DNA of 43,207 bases from CAUZFZ01 sp963579025 (GTDB taxonomy: Bacteria > Planctomycetota > Planctomycetia > Planctomycetales > Planctomycetaceae), in contig CAUZFZ010000086.1 of assembly GCA_963579025.1 (NCBI GenBank), positions 1 to 43,207 on the forward strand, written 5' to 3'. The notes below the pieces were generated by a model. It did not search any database. It was given only the letters and a program-made list of their open reading frames with translations, and was not told where the DNA came from. Position 1 is the first letter of the stretch, and each line of letters begins with the position of its first letter. Of this stretch, positions 29,701 to 37,364 are shown piece by piece. Made by a program: the position numbers and the translations under genes.

Positions 29701-30380
29701 ATCCGCATCCGAAACACGCGACACATGTGACCATTGTGCTCGACAGTCCCGCTCGGAACCGACTTACGGAACCGAGTCGAAAACGCGGCATCAATCTCAC
29801 CAATCCCCAGCAGCGCAAGCAGATCGACCTGAGTCTTCTCATCCCGAAACCAGGGACTTGCATCGTTCTGAACCGAGTTCGCTGTCTCATCAATCCGCCA
29901 CAGCCGCGATCCCGAAGCGATTCGATACTGCGTCGGCGAGTCATCCCACCGCACCTGCCCCGGCTGCCGCACCAGCACGTCGGCCTCATCGCCGTCCTGC
30001 ACGACCTTCAACTGCAGCGAATCCGCCGCAGCCGCCAGCTTAAGCACGTCTCCAAACGTGACCGTCGCCGCCTCGGAATCGTCGAGCCCACCAAGAAACG
30101 CGGCGATCCCGACAACAACCGCAGCGGCCAGTGAAACAACCAGCTTCGAAGTGGAAAGCATCGTGCGACTCTCTTTATGAGTGGATCCCGGTGGCGAGAC
30201 AGAACTACCAAGGCTGTCTGAACCGGACGTTTTCACGGATTGGGTCATCTCGAACTCACGAGCAGACCGGTCCCGAATTTCACCCAGAGCATCCGGGTCA
30301 AACGGAACGGTGTCGCCGCGGAGCTGCGAGATCTCCGGCAACGACTCATCGTCAGGTTCGGCAGGGAGAGTTGTGGACAT
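20778..30380 (-). CDS. giant membrane-anchored FecR/VIT/vWA/TPR protein next to an ECF sigma factor
   Basis: The protein has 3200 residues from ATG 30380, 8 bases after the sigma-factor stop. Layout: residues 1-79 are a polar, probably cytoplasmic segment with no zinc anti-sigma motif. Residues 80-98 are a single TM helix (VVSLAAAVVVGIAAFLGG). About 105-285 resemble the LolA/RseB fold. About 300-380 are FecR-like (DWVRTDIRGANAVNVTL). About 445-575 form a VIT domain (VYTQVLPV). About 690-860 form a vWA domain with an intact MIDAS: DTSAS at 698-702, T768 in GWTDL, D792 in YVGDG. MTPYTSLLVLE near 981 is typical of VIT-vWA proteins. A poly-Gly tract covers 1080-1110. About 1290-1450 is a second LolA-like segment. 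The remainder, from ~1480, is TPR-like helical repeat. By position it may be an anti-sigma or sensor protein; that is inference. Confidence 0.88.
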   Translation of the reverse strand: MSTTLPAEPDDESLPEISQLRGDTVPFDPDALGEIRDRSAREFEMTQSVKTSGSDSLGSSVSPPGSTHKESRTMLSTSKLVVSLAAAVVVGIAAFLGGLDDSEAATVTFGDVLKLAAAADSLQLKVVQDGDEADVLVRQPGQVRWDDSPTQYRIASGSRLWRIDETANSVQNDASPWFRDEKTQVDLLALLGIGEIDAAFSTRFRKSVPSGTVEHNGHMCRVFRMRIADGNRPVTIEAFADVKTNELYTIAAWPDGPRNRNPPLAELRLVARNVPVDESKFVIGKTLSDDGRIGKIVTAQGMVSLRPVMRRRWTPVCRQLLVKPGDWVRTDIRGANAVNVTLTSHVALTLGPGTLVELLTPFSAKVHHGQVQVSVPSELAQDSFSLLGPMNGDKQEFKPDEEEVRRSFLAVDRDGKLQTRKNTPIWLAGFEGATNEESLGSLVVEVDGRNVPLTVGYHKVKVEIRDQIARTTIEESFVNRTDARLEGVFHFPLPQDASISGFGMWIGGKLVEADVVEKQRAREIYEEILRQKRDPGLLEWTGGNIFKARVFPIEAHSEKRIKIVYTQVLPVRGNQYRYSYGLRSEMLRKTPLRELSIEMFVNSDLPLKSVKCGTHPVRSDMTEHSAHVEFSAQEYSPERDFEVVCEIDAQQSDVVMIPHQRGDDGYFLIQLTPPSPDGNFQREVLPDGAPLNLLLVCDTSASMDAQSRTKQADFVTSMLSSLGPNDRFNLAVSDVNTRWLLEESAEATDENIALVRKTLDERISLGWTDLDKAFASIQDIATDGCHMVYVGDGIVTSGDADPQTFVNRLGLLFGDEAPGTFHAVSVSSSFESVVLKAIAGVSRGSVRSISGERTPQEISLELLNEMAQPGLTDLRVQFRGLQVAAVYPDKLPNVAAGTQQILIGRYLPQGEDQSGQIVVTGKRGGEDVKYAARVSLKDAEKGNSFIPRLWARMHLDQLLQQGSSQRIQDEIIAMSEEFHIMTPYTSLLVLESDADRRRFGVKRRFLMRDGERFFADGRDNANYELRQKQMRLAGDWRLGLRRQMLMQLGGLGRSLKTIQQMQQQSSSQYGYQGGMYLTGVSGAISTGGFGFGGGGGGGFGGGGGGFGPGDSRLFLSSLGGKKSRLLLGDGGFSGPLPMQMAQQMPSSLELLRAGGPFDENSVLDIESAFVNGFGRLGEMKAGAVSGNFNQSNLQAMLRPGSEASAPYAMPSLPMSGGGRSFGLFGADKALGQALHWRGWDSGRGRQGRQAGYTGWVDQLFPALSAPAEPAEPIESAWPEEALAISRSLLRTDSLRKLDGGLEVRIVRQTRDARWDRITSRTEELELYSPQRWLKRPIHRGTHTLVNWCDADERGAFSLMYKLGRVRESVQNDRDSVTIGLSDHSQRPMHESWPKHNVVVEQSGPGRVTLVTFMDAAPDAQNRITIDTERNVVTKAEAVIDGKLTATFTYSDFVQVAGTWWAQKSVTTDGKGRETAVVTQTIQLVEADAFGERFETELAPRKTVQLVRLPFVTVPDSETAEKDGSASFEHRLSLLLRSAAIQKWDEAIKQLEELEKLAVEGSGIRFVRAAVLQTARRNEDVRQLYLTESDRLERAASQDDYQLSEYLLSNTWDIFDSNERLELLDNLKPVYERQPKHLLAARAWTKHRVQGLRSLNRTEEFLELQRELAASAEWDMAVQTQYAKDLANVGEFEAAYEWLDRAIAVEVERTGGEFDQLFRTHYDLLNSEGRYADLVTLTVRWLETWPSSQDACQRHLGALIYSDRTEDADKTCLEWLTAGQVEGKLDPATKQRLTEAVKYASGQVYGSRYYSYNVEPQWFKPLEETARFFIRHEHHFAIAQQILGANFRDSHEADGLRNWLFEILLEEAATLDQTRLGPIVQWCLTGPTPVATDASWKQIADTLLKRWEGAEDFKVRHSLGDALYPIYGRRLTELSLPFVRTRIERAPDEHKAPLRMFLFNLLLQENWQDEVESEAFALLPLVSTTDNVDHRFATLVEALHRLVDRMLLARQNAARGALQDQEHPEELTRIELAKKHREFLVAAQEGVAERLNVEVKRLRAIERGDEEDGPDPNSALAEWLQIERITLDVQLDRSHEKILAECWAWLGEEPPVVGDDDEADDATEGFPVFDAALRQRAFVTVSYVAALKLSTPDSRKRLLDYVQAGVDRDDDGSPGWKAIKYQLLIALDEPQQLERDLREWIRTDEYATPWRLSLGKLVAEQGEIEEAIGLYEIVERDSQLSPSDYATLSDWYLVADHREEYVKAKIEAFKAWEEYQINNWIQQRLSPWQNSENLPSELDESVLFAFQALFEKSSSPGSYLSQLRQFYQACRDFRLLNMIADSVVGRTPQQVYSFLGSLNSTVLQEVRDEATADEILGRIGELRKELKQPGRDVTPIDLRAFDLLEALVERRASEVLNQPGPHIDAALGALQRAFDHDWADGEPRQMAELLNRLGKLKELADEQLRQFKALHAMEESGTDDRLWIGWYYGNSQYGSYGLRDSGLAIVENAMREYEATHPNGWPSPANTVFRGYVGMLTGTSRHAAAEQFVSHHLENPLNESQKYWLTQRMDDVYLAALGNRGTVSLGSGNTLYQNLLKRLLKATETNNHEHRYATTRKILSFFSTAQYQFLAHKADLRKYAFEQLPPILARQTSHYREIVQQTSNTLHARLGTRTDLEFLITRIENYPKRLQRSQSNPWQHFGHRIAQWRSGLQRVGKLGNLEPRLLKLVLTELRRDLRTRKQRTHYLYYDDYSYFWKEKHAVFARTADEVYAEMKHSRRHVEYIAHYIYRGLASGTKDEVQKHSNRAIEVMLIAHGQQLLELSGQTTLCSWLHERGRYGESIPILEPMVERYPDSMDYRCRLITAYHRMRRLEQRDALLTGTDEHFRQEGRWTESNIARFANTNRDISRYEHAVKLYSELIPLHQRTAPNQGIGNGTLSNYYRNLANSYSSLGQTRAAVDAAAAAVVSWGPRYENRGSALNTLTHVLTAAKDLDEYVTYLDEQLEETGQTSPLIRKTIGTVYLEDREKPTKAIAQLRLALELQLGDMESHTKLIKAYDEAKNPEGAIAAILAQLDRDRHNLVLYKDLANRLASDESLAERAATTIVEAAPREAEHHASLAAHRESQNRWPAAITHWKHAARLRALEPTNLLKLAAAQLKGKQVEAARTTIETISNRTWPSRFNNPVRSELQRLRKILEQTP

Positions 30381-30388
30381 CGCTCTTG

Positions 30389-30949
30389 CTACTTTGCTTG
30401 AATATCAAACCGCCGCCGAAACTCACGTCGAGCTTTAGCCAGTTTCGAACGAACACCTTCCGTCGTCCCACCGAACAGCTCAACCAGCTCGGCCACTGAT
30501 CGACCATCGGCATACTTTGCCTCGAGCAGACTCGCGTAGTCACCAGGCATCGCCGCCAGGACACACCGCACCTGCTCGATTGTCTCCGCCTGCTGCAACT
30601 GCTCATCGGGCAGCGCCCCGCCACCGGCGCTGTCATCAAACCGCGGCTCCCCCGGTTCAATCCGCCGAATCCCCACACGCCGCCAGTACAGCGCCGCCTG
30701 GTTATGAGCAATCCTGCTCAGCCAGCCCCAATGTGTCCCCCGCTCCGGATCGAATTGGTGAGCCGCCCGAGCCGCCGCGAGAAACGTCTCCTGAACAACG
30801 TCCGCGACCGCCGCCTTATCAGTCCCGAGCATGGTCGAGACGTACGTCCAGACCCGAGCGCAGTACAGGTCGTACAGCGCCCTCCACTCCTCCGAATCCC
30901 CGGATGTGAAATTCGGAGCGGACTGCGTTACCTCGGTGTCAACGGTCAC
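30389..30949 (-). CDS. ECF-family RNA polymerase sigma factor
   Basis: The protein has 186 residues from GTG 30949. Region 2 is clear (LYDLYCARVWTYVSTML, then DVVQETFLAAARAAHQF and WGWLSRIAHNQAALYWRR). Region 4 follows (LAAMPGDYASLLEAKYADG, VAELVELFGGTTEGVRSKLA, RREFRRRF), separated by a short acidic linker. No regions 1 or 3 are present, so it is an ECF factor of the planctomycete type. It is cytoplasmic. The start lacks a good ribosome binding site, and a small open frame ends 3 bases upstream. The giant membrane protein follows after 8 bases, the usual place of a cognate regulator. Its target promoters are unknown; autoregulation is likely but no matching -35/-10 was identified. Confidence 0.94.
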   Translation of the reverse strand: MTVDTEVTQSAPNFTSGDSEEWRALYDLYCARVWTYVSTMLGTDKAAVADVVQETFLAAARAAHQFDPERGTHWGWLSRIAHNQAALYWRRVGIRRIEPGEPRFDDSAGGGALPDEQLQQAETIEQVRCVLAAMPGDYASLLEAKYADGRSVAELVELFGGTTEGVRSKLAKARREFRRRFDIQAK

Positions 30950-30952
30950 AAA

Positions 30953-31252
30953 TCAGGCCATTGGGATCGATACAGCTGATCGCAGTATGCGCGACAGCAG
31001 AAAACGGGTCCCGAATTCCGGACGATATGCGAGCAATCGTCCAAACGGGGAGGCCAACGGGTAATGCTGCTTCCGGACGCGAAACGACTCCCAGCGACGC
31101 GAGCCGGTCTGGCTGCTGCGGTCGATCCACCACTTCGCCGGAAGACGCACCGCCTCGCGGTATTTCAGCAGCCACGGCCAGTTATCGTTGATGCCGTAGT
31201 GACCACGCACGTCAGTCAGGGACTTCGCAACGATCACTTCAAGTCGAAGCAA
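30953..31252 (-). CDS. possible small protein upstream of the sigma factor
   Basis: An open frame of 99 codons from TTG 31252 ends 3 bases before the sigma-factor start. I do not recognise the product. Codon choice is regular, with mostly G or C at third positions, as in neighbouring genes, and the segment NDNWPWLLKYREAVRLP followed by KWWIDRS is rich in aromatic and basic residues. The start codon is poor, there is no ribosome binding site, and the frame extends a further ~25 codons upstream without ATG or GTG. It could be a real small gene coupled to the sigma factor, the remnant of a longer gene, or chance. Confidence 0.25.
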   Translation of the reverse strand: MLRLEVIVAKSLTDVRGHYGINDNWPWLLKYREAVRLPAKWWIDRSSQTGSRRWESFRVRKQHYPLASPFGRLLAYRPEFGTRFLLSRILRSAVSIPMA

Positions 31253-31655
31253 GTACGATGGCGCGCCGCGGCAGACTTCCGGTTTGCAAAGTCCGATGAC
31301 TCAATGAAGGAAGCACTTTCCCCCCTCGGATCAGTCGGTCGACAACCCCGGCGCGACTTGTGCAGATTCCATTTCTCGCTCCGGTCGCGATCACCGGGCG
31401 CACCAGCGAATTTGCCGAGGTGTCATTGTGACTGCGCGCGAAGAGTGGATTCTGGCGAGATCTTGAATCGAATCGGCGAGTGCGTCGGCGTGTCGGCCCG
31501 CGTGCAGCTAAAGGGCCTGCTTTCGGCGCACCGGCCGACGTCACCGCAGCAGGTAACAGCATCAGGCTATTTTTGTCTGGTGTACAGCAGATGGGGCCGC
31601 TCGCTGGGGTTGTGAAACTGCGAATGATAGTCGTTCGATTTGATTCTTTTCACGC
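31253..31655. other. 403-bp intergenic region holding repeat copy A
   Basis: This region lies between the FAD-oxidoreductase stop and the sigma-factor unit. The only structure I can support is the dispersed repeat at 31336-31488. Short open frames across it merely translate the repeat. The sigma-factor promoter should lie here or within 30950-31252. Confidence 0.4.
31336..31488 (+). repeat. dispersed intergenic repeat, copy A
   Basis: This is one of three copies of a ~150-bp sequence (others at 37890-38033 and 42726-42889). Shared blocks in order are CGGTCGACAACCCC, GCGACTTGTGCAGATTCC, CGCTCCGGTCGCGATCACC, and GTCATTGTGACTGCGCG shared with copy C. The CCGG-GCG / CGC-CCGG arms can pair around GACTTGTGCAGATTCC, with one mismatch in this copy. 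It lies 168 bases past the stop codon of the minus-strand FAD oxidoreductase. Confidence 0.8.
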
Positions 31656-33041
31656 TCAGGACGCGCCCGTGTTTCGATTCCGGCCGAGACCGATGCTTCG
31701 CTTCAAGACCTGAAATGCAATTGCCGGATGGAACAAGGCTGTGGGAGTCTTGTAGAAGTGCAGGACTTCGTGAAATGTCTTGAGCACCATCTTGTTGCTG
31801 CCTTTCAGTTCCAGCACTTTTACCAGGTACCAGAGGAGCAGCTTCGTCCCGAAAGGACGTCGGCCACGTGTTTCCGGGTAGAGGAAGTCTGCGCTGGTGG
31901 CGAGTAGCCAGGGGCCGTCGTTCACCTTTGCGGTGCGACGAAAGAACGATCTGGCGAGTCCCGCGGCACTCGGCCCCGATTGCAGTGTGTTCTCAAGTTC
32001 GGCCACCTGCAGGGCGCAAGCGCTCATCCCCTGTCCGTACACAGGATTGAATGCACATACGGCATCACCGAGCGCAAGCAGTCCATCGGGGAATCTCGAC
32101 ATTCGTTCGTAATGACGGCGCTGGTTTCCAGGAAAGACAAAAGTCGAAATTGGCGTCAGTGGCTTCGCGGATGACACGGCTTCGAAGAAATCCGGCTGAT
32201 CCAGACTGCGGGCGAATTCGAGCCAGTCTGCGTCGTCATCGGTCGGATGATCGCCCAGAAACCCGACGCAGCTTGCGAGCCAGCGATCACCCTCGATGGG
32301 AAATATGTATCCCGTCCGTTTACTCGCCGGAGCGTTGCCGTAGACCGCCAGCGTGCCCCAATCCGGCCGTTCCTGCGGACGCTCCATGATTCGGCTGGCG
32401 TATTTGAGATTGATTTCTACTAACGATTCAGCGGGACGCGCGTAGCCGAGCGACTCAAGCCACCCGGGCAGGCGACTGCCACGTCCGCCAGCATCGACGA
32501 CCAGCGCCGCTTCGATTTCTTCGACACGGTCGCCGTCCGCACGGTGAGTCACCGAGACTCCGGTCACACGACTGTTGTCGTCATTCGCTACTAAACCGGT
32601 GACGTCGACCTGGTCGCAAATCCGTATCCCGGCGACATCCTTCACGCGGCGTCGGATGCTCGAGTCAAGCAATGGTCGACTCATCCAATAGGATGGCAAT
32701 CCGATGTTGGCGTGCAGCTTCCAGACGCCCTGGTGATACCATTTAATGCCTTCACCGAAGTCATGCTTCTTCGCGCCGGCAGATACGAGTTCCTGCCCGA
32801 ATCCGGGCAGCAGCCGTTCCACGACATCGGCGCCACCGCCGAACAGTGTGTGTACGTGCCGACCTTGCGGGACACCTTTTCGCGGTTCGGGATCGTCGGA
32901 AACCGCGTCACGCTCAAGAATCGTCACCCGGTCGAAGTGCTTACGCAGAACAAGACCTGAAAGCAGCCCTCCCAGACTGCCACCAATAACAACCGCGTGG
33001 CTGCCGGCATCACTCTTCGACTCGGTCATGGCGTTTGTCAT
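31656..33041 (-). CDS. FAD-dependent oxidoreductase (PHBH-like fold)
   Basis: The protein has 461 residues from ATG 33041; that ATG overlaps the stop of the upstream kinase gene (ATGA), so translation is probably coupled. The N-terminal FAD Rossmann motif reads HAVVIGGSLGGLLSGLVLRK, with the ribose-binding acidic residue in VTILERD. PQGRHVHTLFGGG follows, then the second FAD motif LLALGDAVCAFNPVYGQGMS. These features place it with group A flavin monooxygenases and geranylgeranyl-reductase-like enzymes. There is no signal peptide, so it is cytoplasmic or membrane-associated. The substrate is unknown. Coupling to a kinase-cyclase sensor suggests regulated activity, but that is inference. Confidence 0.88.
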   Translation of the reverse strand: MTNAMTESKSDAGSHAVVIGGSLGGLLSGLVLRKHFDRVTILERDAVSDDPEPRKGVPQGRHVHTLFGGGADVVERLLPGFGQELVSAGAKKHDFGEGIKWYHQGVWKLHANIGLPSYWMSRPLLDSSIRRRVKDVAGIRICDQVDVTGLVANDDNSRVTGVSVTHRADGDRVEEIEAALVVDAGGRGSRLPGWLESLGYARPAESLVEINLKYASRIMERPQERPDWGTLAVYGNAPASKRTGYIFPIEGDRWLASCVGFLGDHPTDDDADWLEFARSLDQPDFFEAVSSAKPLTPISTFVFPGNQRRHYERMSRFPDGLLALGDAVCAFNPVYGQGMSACALQVAELENTLQSGPSAAGLARSFFRRTAKVNDGPWLLATSADFLYPETRGRRPFGTKLLLWYLVKVLELKGSNKMVLKTFHEVLHFYKTPTALFHPAIAFQVLKRSIGLGRNRNTGAS

Positions 33042-36000
33042 CCGTTGAGTTCGTCAAGGAGTGATTTCGCGTCGATCATGTCGGCCTCGTCGTGGCCTTC
33101 AGTAAACCAGGCCGTGACTTCGGCCAGTCGCTCGGTTGATTCCTGATCGCGCACAAGCCGGGCCAGACTCGTTGCAGCGCGAAGCTCCAGTGACTTCGCC
33201 GCCTGCTGCTGAGCGATTTCAATGGCTGTGCGGAAACTTACCTCGGCCTGATCGCGATTGGCATCAGACTGTGCCAGCAGGAAATTGCCGCGGAGCCTGT
33301 GCAGGTCTGCCACCGGAAACCGTTCGCTGGACTGCTCGCAATGGTTCAGTTCGTAGTCGAGGTGCGTCAGTGCTTCGTCGACTCGTCCCAGCTCGCAGTA
33401 CATCTCGGATCGAACGTAGTACACATGCGGAATGTCCAGCTTCGAACCGAGAAACTCGAAGCTGGCGACAGACTGATCCGCGAGTTCGACCGCCTGAGCG
33501 TGGTCTCCCTGCAGGAACAGTCCCTGCGCGACATAAGCCATCGCCATGAACTTCCACACGGGGAAGCTCTGTTCGTTGGAGATGTTCAGTGCACGCTCGG
33601 CGAACTGGTGTGACAGTTTCCGATCCCGCATCAGGTAAAGCATCCATGCAAAATGGACAGTCGCAAACCCCTGACTGAAGGGATGCTTCAAGTGGTCCGC
33701 AAGATCCACGGCGGCCTGCATCGTCGCCCGTGCCTGATCGGGATAGCCCAGATACCACTGATCCAGAGCGATGTAGCACTGATAGCTGACGCCGCAGTTC
33801 TGACCGGTTGCCAGGGCTGTGACCTTTGAAGTCTCCTCGTCGTAACGCGAGAACCCCAGCTTGAGATCGACAAGAGACTGGCTGAAATCGCCGCGGAAGA
33901 ATCGAGTGCAGCCTGGAATCCACGGCGCCTCCATGAGGATCGCCGGATGATTCAGAGACTCGGCCAGTGCGGTGGTCTCCGGAGCCATTTCGATACAGAC
34001 ATCCAATTCGCTGTGGAGCAAGCGCCAGCCCCATAAGCCCCCACATGATGTTGAACTGATGCTCGGCCGCTCCCAGCTTCTCGCACAATTCGCGGGCGCG
34101 CTGAAAGGTCTGGCCCACTTCGTCTGATGCCCATCCAAGGGTCGCCATCCACACGACGCCAAGCGTGACGAGCACACCCAGTTCCTGTTGGTCGCGTTCG
34201 GGCGACTCCTTCAACGCCTGGACCAGCTCGAGCGCTTTGCCCAGTTGGGTGATGGCTTCGGCATTCGCCGATCGTTGTTGCGAGCGTTCGCCCGCCTTCT
34301 GCCAGAATGCGATTGCCTGCTCATTGAAGCCAGCCTCAGTGAAGTGGTGAGCGAGCAGTTCCGGACTATTTTCAGCAGTCTCGGGAAACTGCTCCTGCAG
34401 GACTTCGGCGATGCGGCGGTGAAACGTCTGCCGTTTCTTCTTCAGCAGCGATTCGTAGGCCGCGTCCTGAATCAGGGCGTGCTTGAACGTCCATGTGGCT
34501 CGTGGCGGACGCCCTCGACGGGACATGATCTCGGCCCCGACCAGCTTGTCGAGTTCTTCCGTCAGTTTGGATTCCTCGCCTTCCCACACCGACGAGATCA
34601 ACTCCCAACTGAAATCACGTCCCAGTACGGCCGCAAGCTGGACGACTTCGCGATCACTGCCCATCCGATCGAGTCGCGCGATGAGCAGGTCCTGCAGCGT
34701 GGCCGGTATTCCGGTCAACGAGAACGATCCGGATGTTGAGACGTCAGGCGCCGGCCGGTCCAGGACACCGCTCTCCTGTACCATCGCCGTGAACTCTTCA
34801 ACGAAGAGTGGAATCCCGTCGGTTCGATCGGCGATCTGGTCAACGATGTAGCCCGGCAGGTCTCGGATGCCTGTCTTGAGCTGCATCAATTCGGCGATCT
34901 GTTTCTTCCGGAGCCGGCTGAGCGAGACTTGAGTCACGTGCGACGGCGTGCCCCAGGGATGCTCGAATTCCGGACGAAACGTCAGCAGCGCGAGAACCGG
35001 ATCGCCGTCGATTTGCGGAATAAGGGCTGACAAGATTCCCAGCGTCGTCGGGTCCACCCAGTGCAGATCCTCGACAATGAACAGGACGGGCTGCTGAGCG
35101 GCGTAGTCACGGACCCAGTCGACGAGGACTTCCTGAGTCCGTTCCATTTGCCGCTGCGGCGAGAGTTCGAGTTCCGGAACGCGACCGTCCAGCGGAATGG
35201 AGAGGATCGACGCAAACAGCGCCGTCACTTCGTCCGGCTCACCGATGTTGAACTGCTCGAGAAGTGAGATCAGCCGATCGAGTCGATCCGCAGGCACGTC
35301 GCCTTCCGCCGTTTGCGTCACTCGCTCCAGGTAGTCGATCACGGGATAGAGACTGCTACTGGCGTGATGAGGCGAGCACTGCCATCGAACGACCGGCGGT
35401 AAAGGATCGCCCGGCGCAAGCCCGAGCGAGAGGTCTGTGTCCGGGACGTCGCTCCCTTCGAGCACGTGGCTGCAGAGAGTGTGAACCAGCCGCGATTTGC
35501 CCAGGCCGGCGTCACCGACCAGCAGGACGACCTGGCCGATCCCCTCAAGTGCCTCTTCCCATCGTTCTTCCATCAGACCGACTTCGCGGTCGCGACCGAC
35601 CAGTGGGGTCAGCCCTGTGGAGGCTTCGACATCGAACCGCGTGCGTGCAGCACTGCGTCCGGTGACTTCAAACAACTCGATCGGGCGATTGACGCCCCGG
35701 ACCTTCTGAGTGCCCAGTGACTCTGTCTCAAAGAATCCGCGAACCAGCTTCAAAGTCTCATCGGTGATGACGACACCTTCGGGTTCGACCGCATTGCTCA
35801 GCCGCGAAACCACGTTTCGTGCCTCGCCGACGATTGAGATGGACTCAGACGATGCGCGGTCGTCAGATTCGCTGACGACAACCAGCCCGGTATGGACGAC
35901 TGTCGCGGCCGCCAGTCGCATGCCCGATTTGACGGTCGCTTCGCCGTTCAACTCAGCGACTCGCTGCTGAAGTCCCAGACCGGTTTCAATGGCACGCCGT

Positions 36001-37364
36001 GCAGAGTCCTCGTATCCGATGGGGTAACCGAAGCAAAGCAGCATTTCGTCGCCGGATGCGATCAGGATTGTTGCATCGAACTGATCGGCCAGAGTGCGGC
36101 CTGCCCCCTCGCATTCGGAGACGATTTCCTGCCGCTCCTCGGGGTCAAGTTCGGCCGGCAGTCCGTCTTCGTCTGTCAGCTCCAGCACACAGTGGAGGAA
36201 CGTCAGTTGCCGCCGCTCTGCCTCCCGCGATCGCCGAACGTCCGACGTGCTGCCCACTGAATCCTCGACCGACGATGACTCGTCCGACGCTCCGACCTCA
36301 TCCGAAAGACTTGCAGGTTGTTGCTGGGCGAGCGTTGCGGCATTCGGGTCCGCCGTCATCGGACGGGCCGCGACATCGCTGCCACCATCGAGAACACTAC
36401 GAAGATCGGCGGCCAGGTCGGCAGCAGTCGTGTAGCGATCCTCGACATTCTTCGCCATCGCCTTCAGACAAATCTGCTCCAGTTCCACGGGGATGTCCGC
36501 GACAAGCTGCCGTGGTGGTTGTGGCGGATCGTCACAAATCTGCTGCAACAAAGTGGTCACGGATTTTGATCGGAAGGGCCGCCTGCCGGACAGCATTCGA
36601 TACAGCACAACTCCCAGACTGTAGATGTCAGTGCGACCATCGATTGTGTGGCCTGCACCGCGTGCCTGTTCGGGGGACATGTACGACGGAGTGCCAGCGA
36701 TCAACCCCCGCCAGTTTTCGGTGTCTTCCGCTTCACTCAGTGCCAGGCCGAAGTCGACCAGAACTGGCTGGAGATCCGCGGTCAGAACAACGTTGTCCGG
36801 TTTGATGTCACGATGAACGACGCTCTGTGTATGCGCATGAGCCAATGCGTCGGCCAGGGACGCGATGATCGTGACAGATTGCTGCCAGCTTGGACGATGG
36901 TCGCCGAGCCACTCACCCAGCGACTGACCTTCAAGGAAATCCGCGACCAGAAAGCACTCACCGTCCTGGACCCCGACGTCGTACACCGTCAGGATCGACG
37001 AGTGCCGGAGCTTTGCCAGCCGGCGAGCCTCGTTCAGAAATTCCTCGGCGTCCTCGCCGGATCGTCGAGAAGACGCGACCTTGATCGCGACCGGCCGGTC
37101 AAGCTGATCATCGTGTCCAAGGTAAACGGCCCCGAAGCCACCTTCACCGACCTTCTTGTCGACCCGGTATCGACCATAAGAACCGGGTTTTTCGCTGGCA
37201 CCTTCGCGGGACTCTCCCACTCCGGTATCACCGGCCGAGCGATTGACCGTCTCTGCAAACGGATCACTGCCCAGCCGGGAAGAGTCTTCCTGAGAGTCCT
37301 CTTCAGCCTTCGGCGCACCAGATGCCCCTTCAACGGGCCCAACGTCGTCTGTCCCACCTGCCAT
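33038..37364 (-). CDS. Ser/Thr kinase - cyclase-like - AAA ATPase - TPR protein, with a frameshift
   Basis: From ATG 37364 the protein reads: disordered tail 1-65; kinase ~66-325 with GEGGFG 73-78, K95, HRDIKPDN 184-191 and DFG 204-206; class III cyclase-like domain ~385-570; AAA_16/STAND ATPase from ~585 with Walker A GDAGLGKS 617-624 and Walker B LFIVEDLHWVDP from 761; then TPR repeats. In the cyclase domain the first metal-binding Asp is missing (LHCVLEL where DLV is usual), while GDE is kept, so it is probably degenerate. Near residue 1108 the frame breaks. A run of five G (C at 34038-34042) should be four to give MWGLWGWRLL and continue the TPR region down to DELNG at 33038. Corrected length is about 1441 residues. 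Uncorrected, the frame ends at 33264 in non-protein sequence. Similar kinase/cyclase fusions occur in many bacteria. Confidence 0.85.
34038..34042 (-). other. frameshift site in a G5 run
   Basis: Reading four G instead of five on the minus strand converts the break into MWGLWGWRLL and joins two frames that both carry good TPR sequence. Either a sequencing or assembly indel or a genuine mutation could explain it; the homopolymer favours an indel error. Confidence 0.8.

Noticed and set aside
33264..34037. The last ~258 codons of the uncorrected kinase-cyclase frame
   Set aside because: The sequence is Arg/Ser/Gly-rich with no TPR pattern, while the alternative frame carries clear TPR sequence, so this tail is the product of the frameshift.
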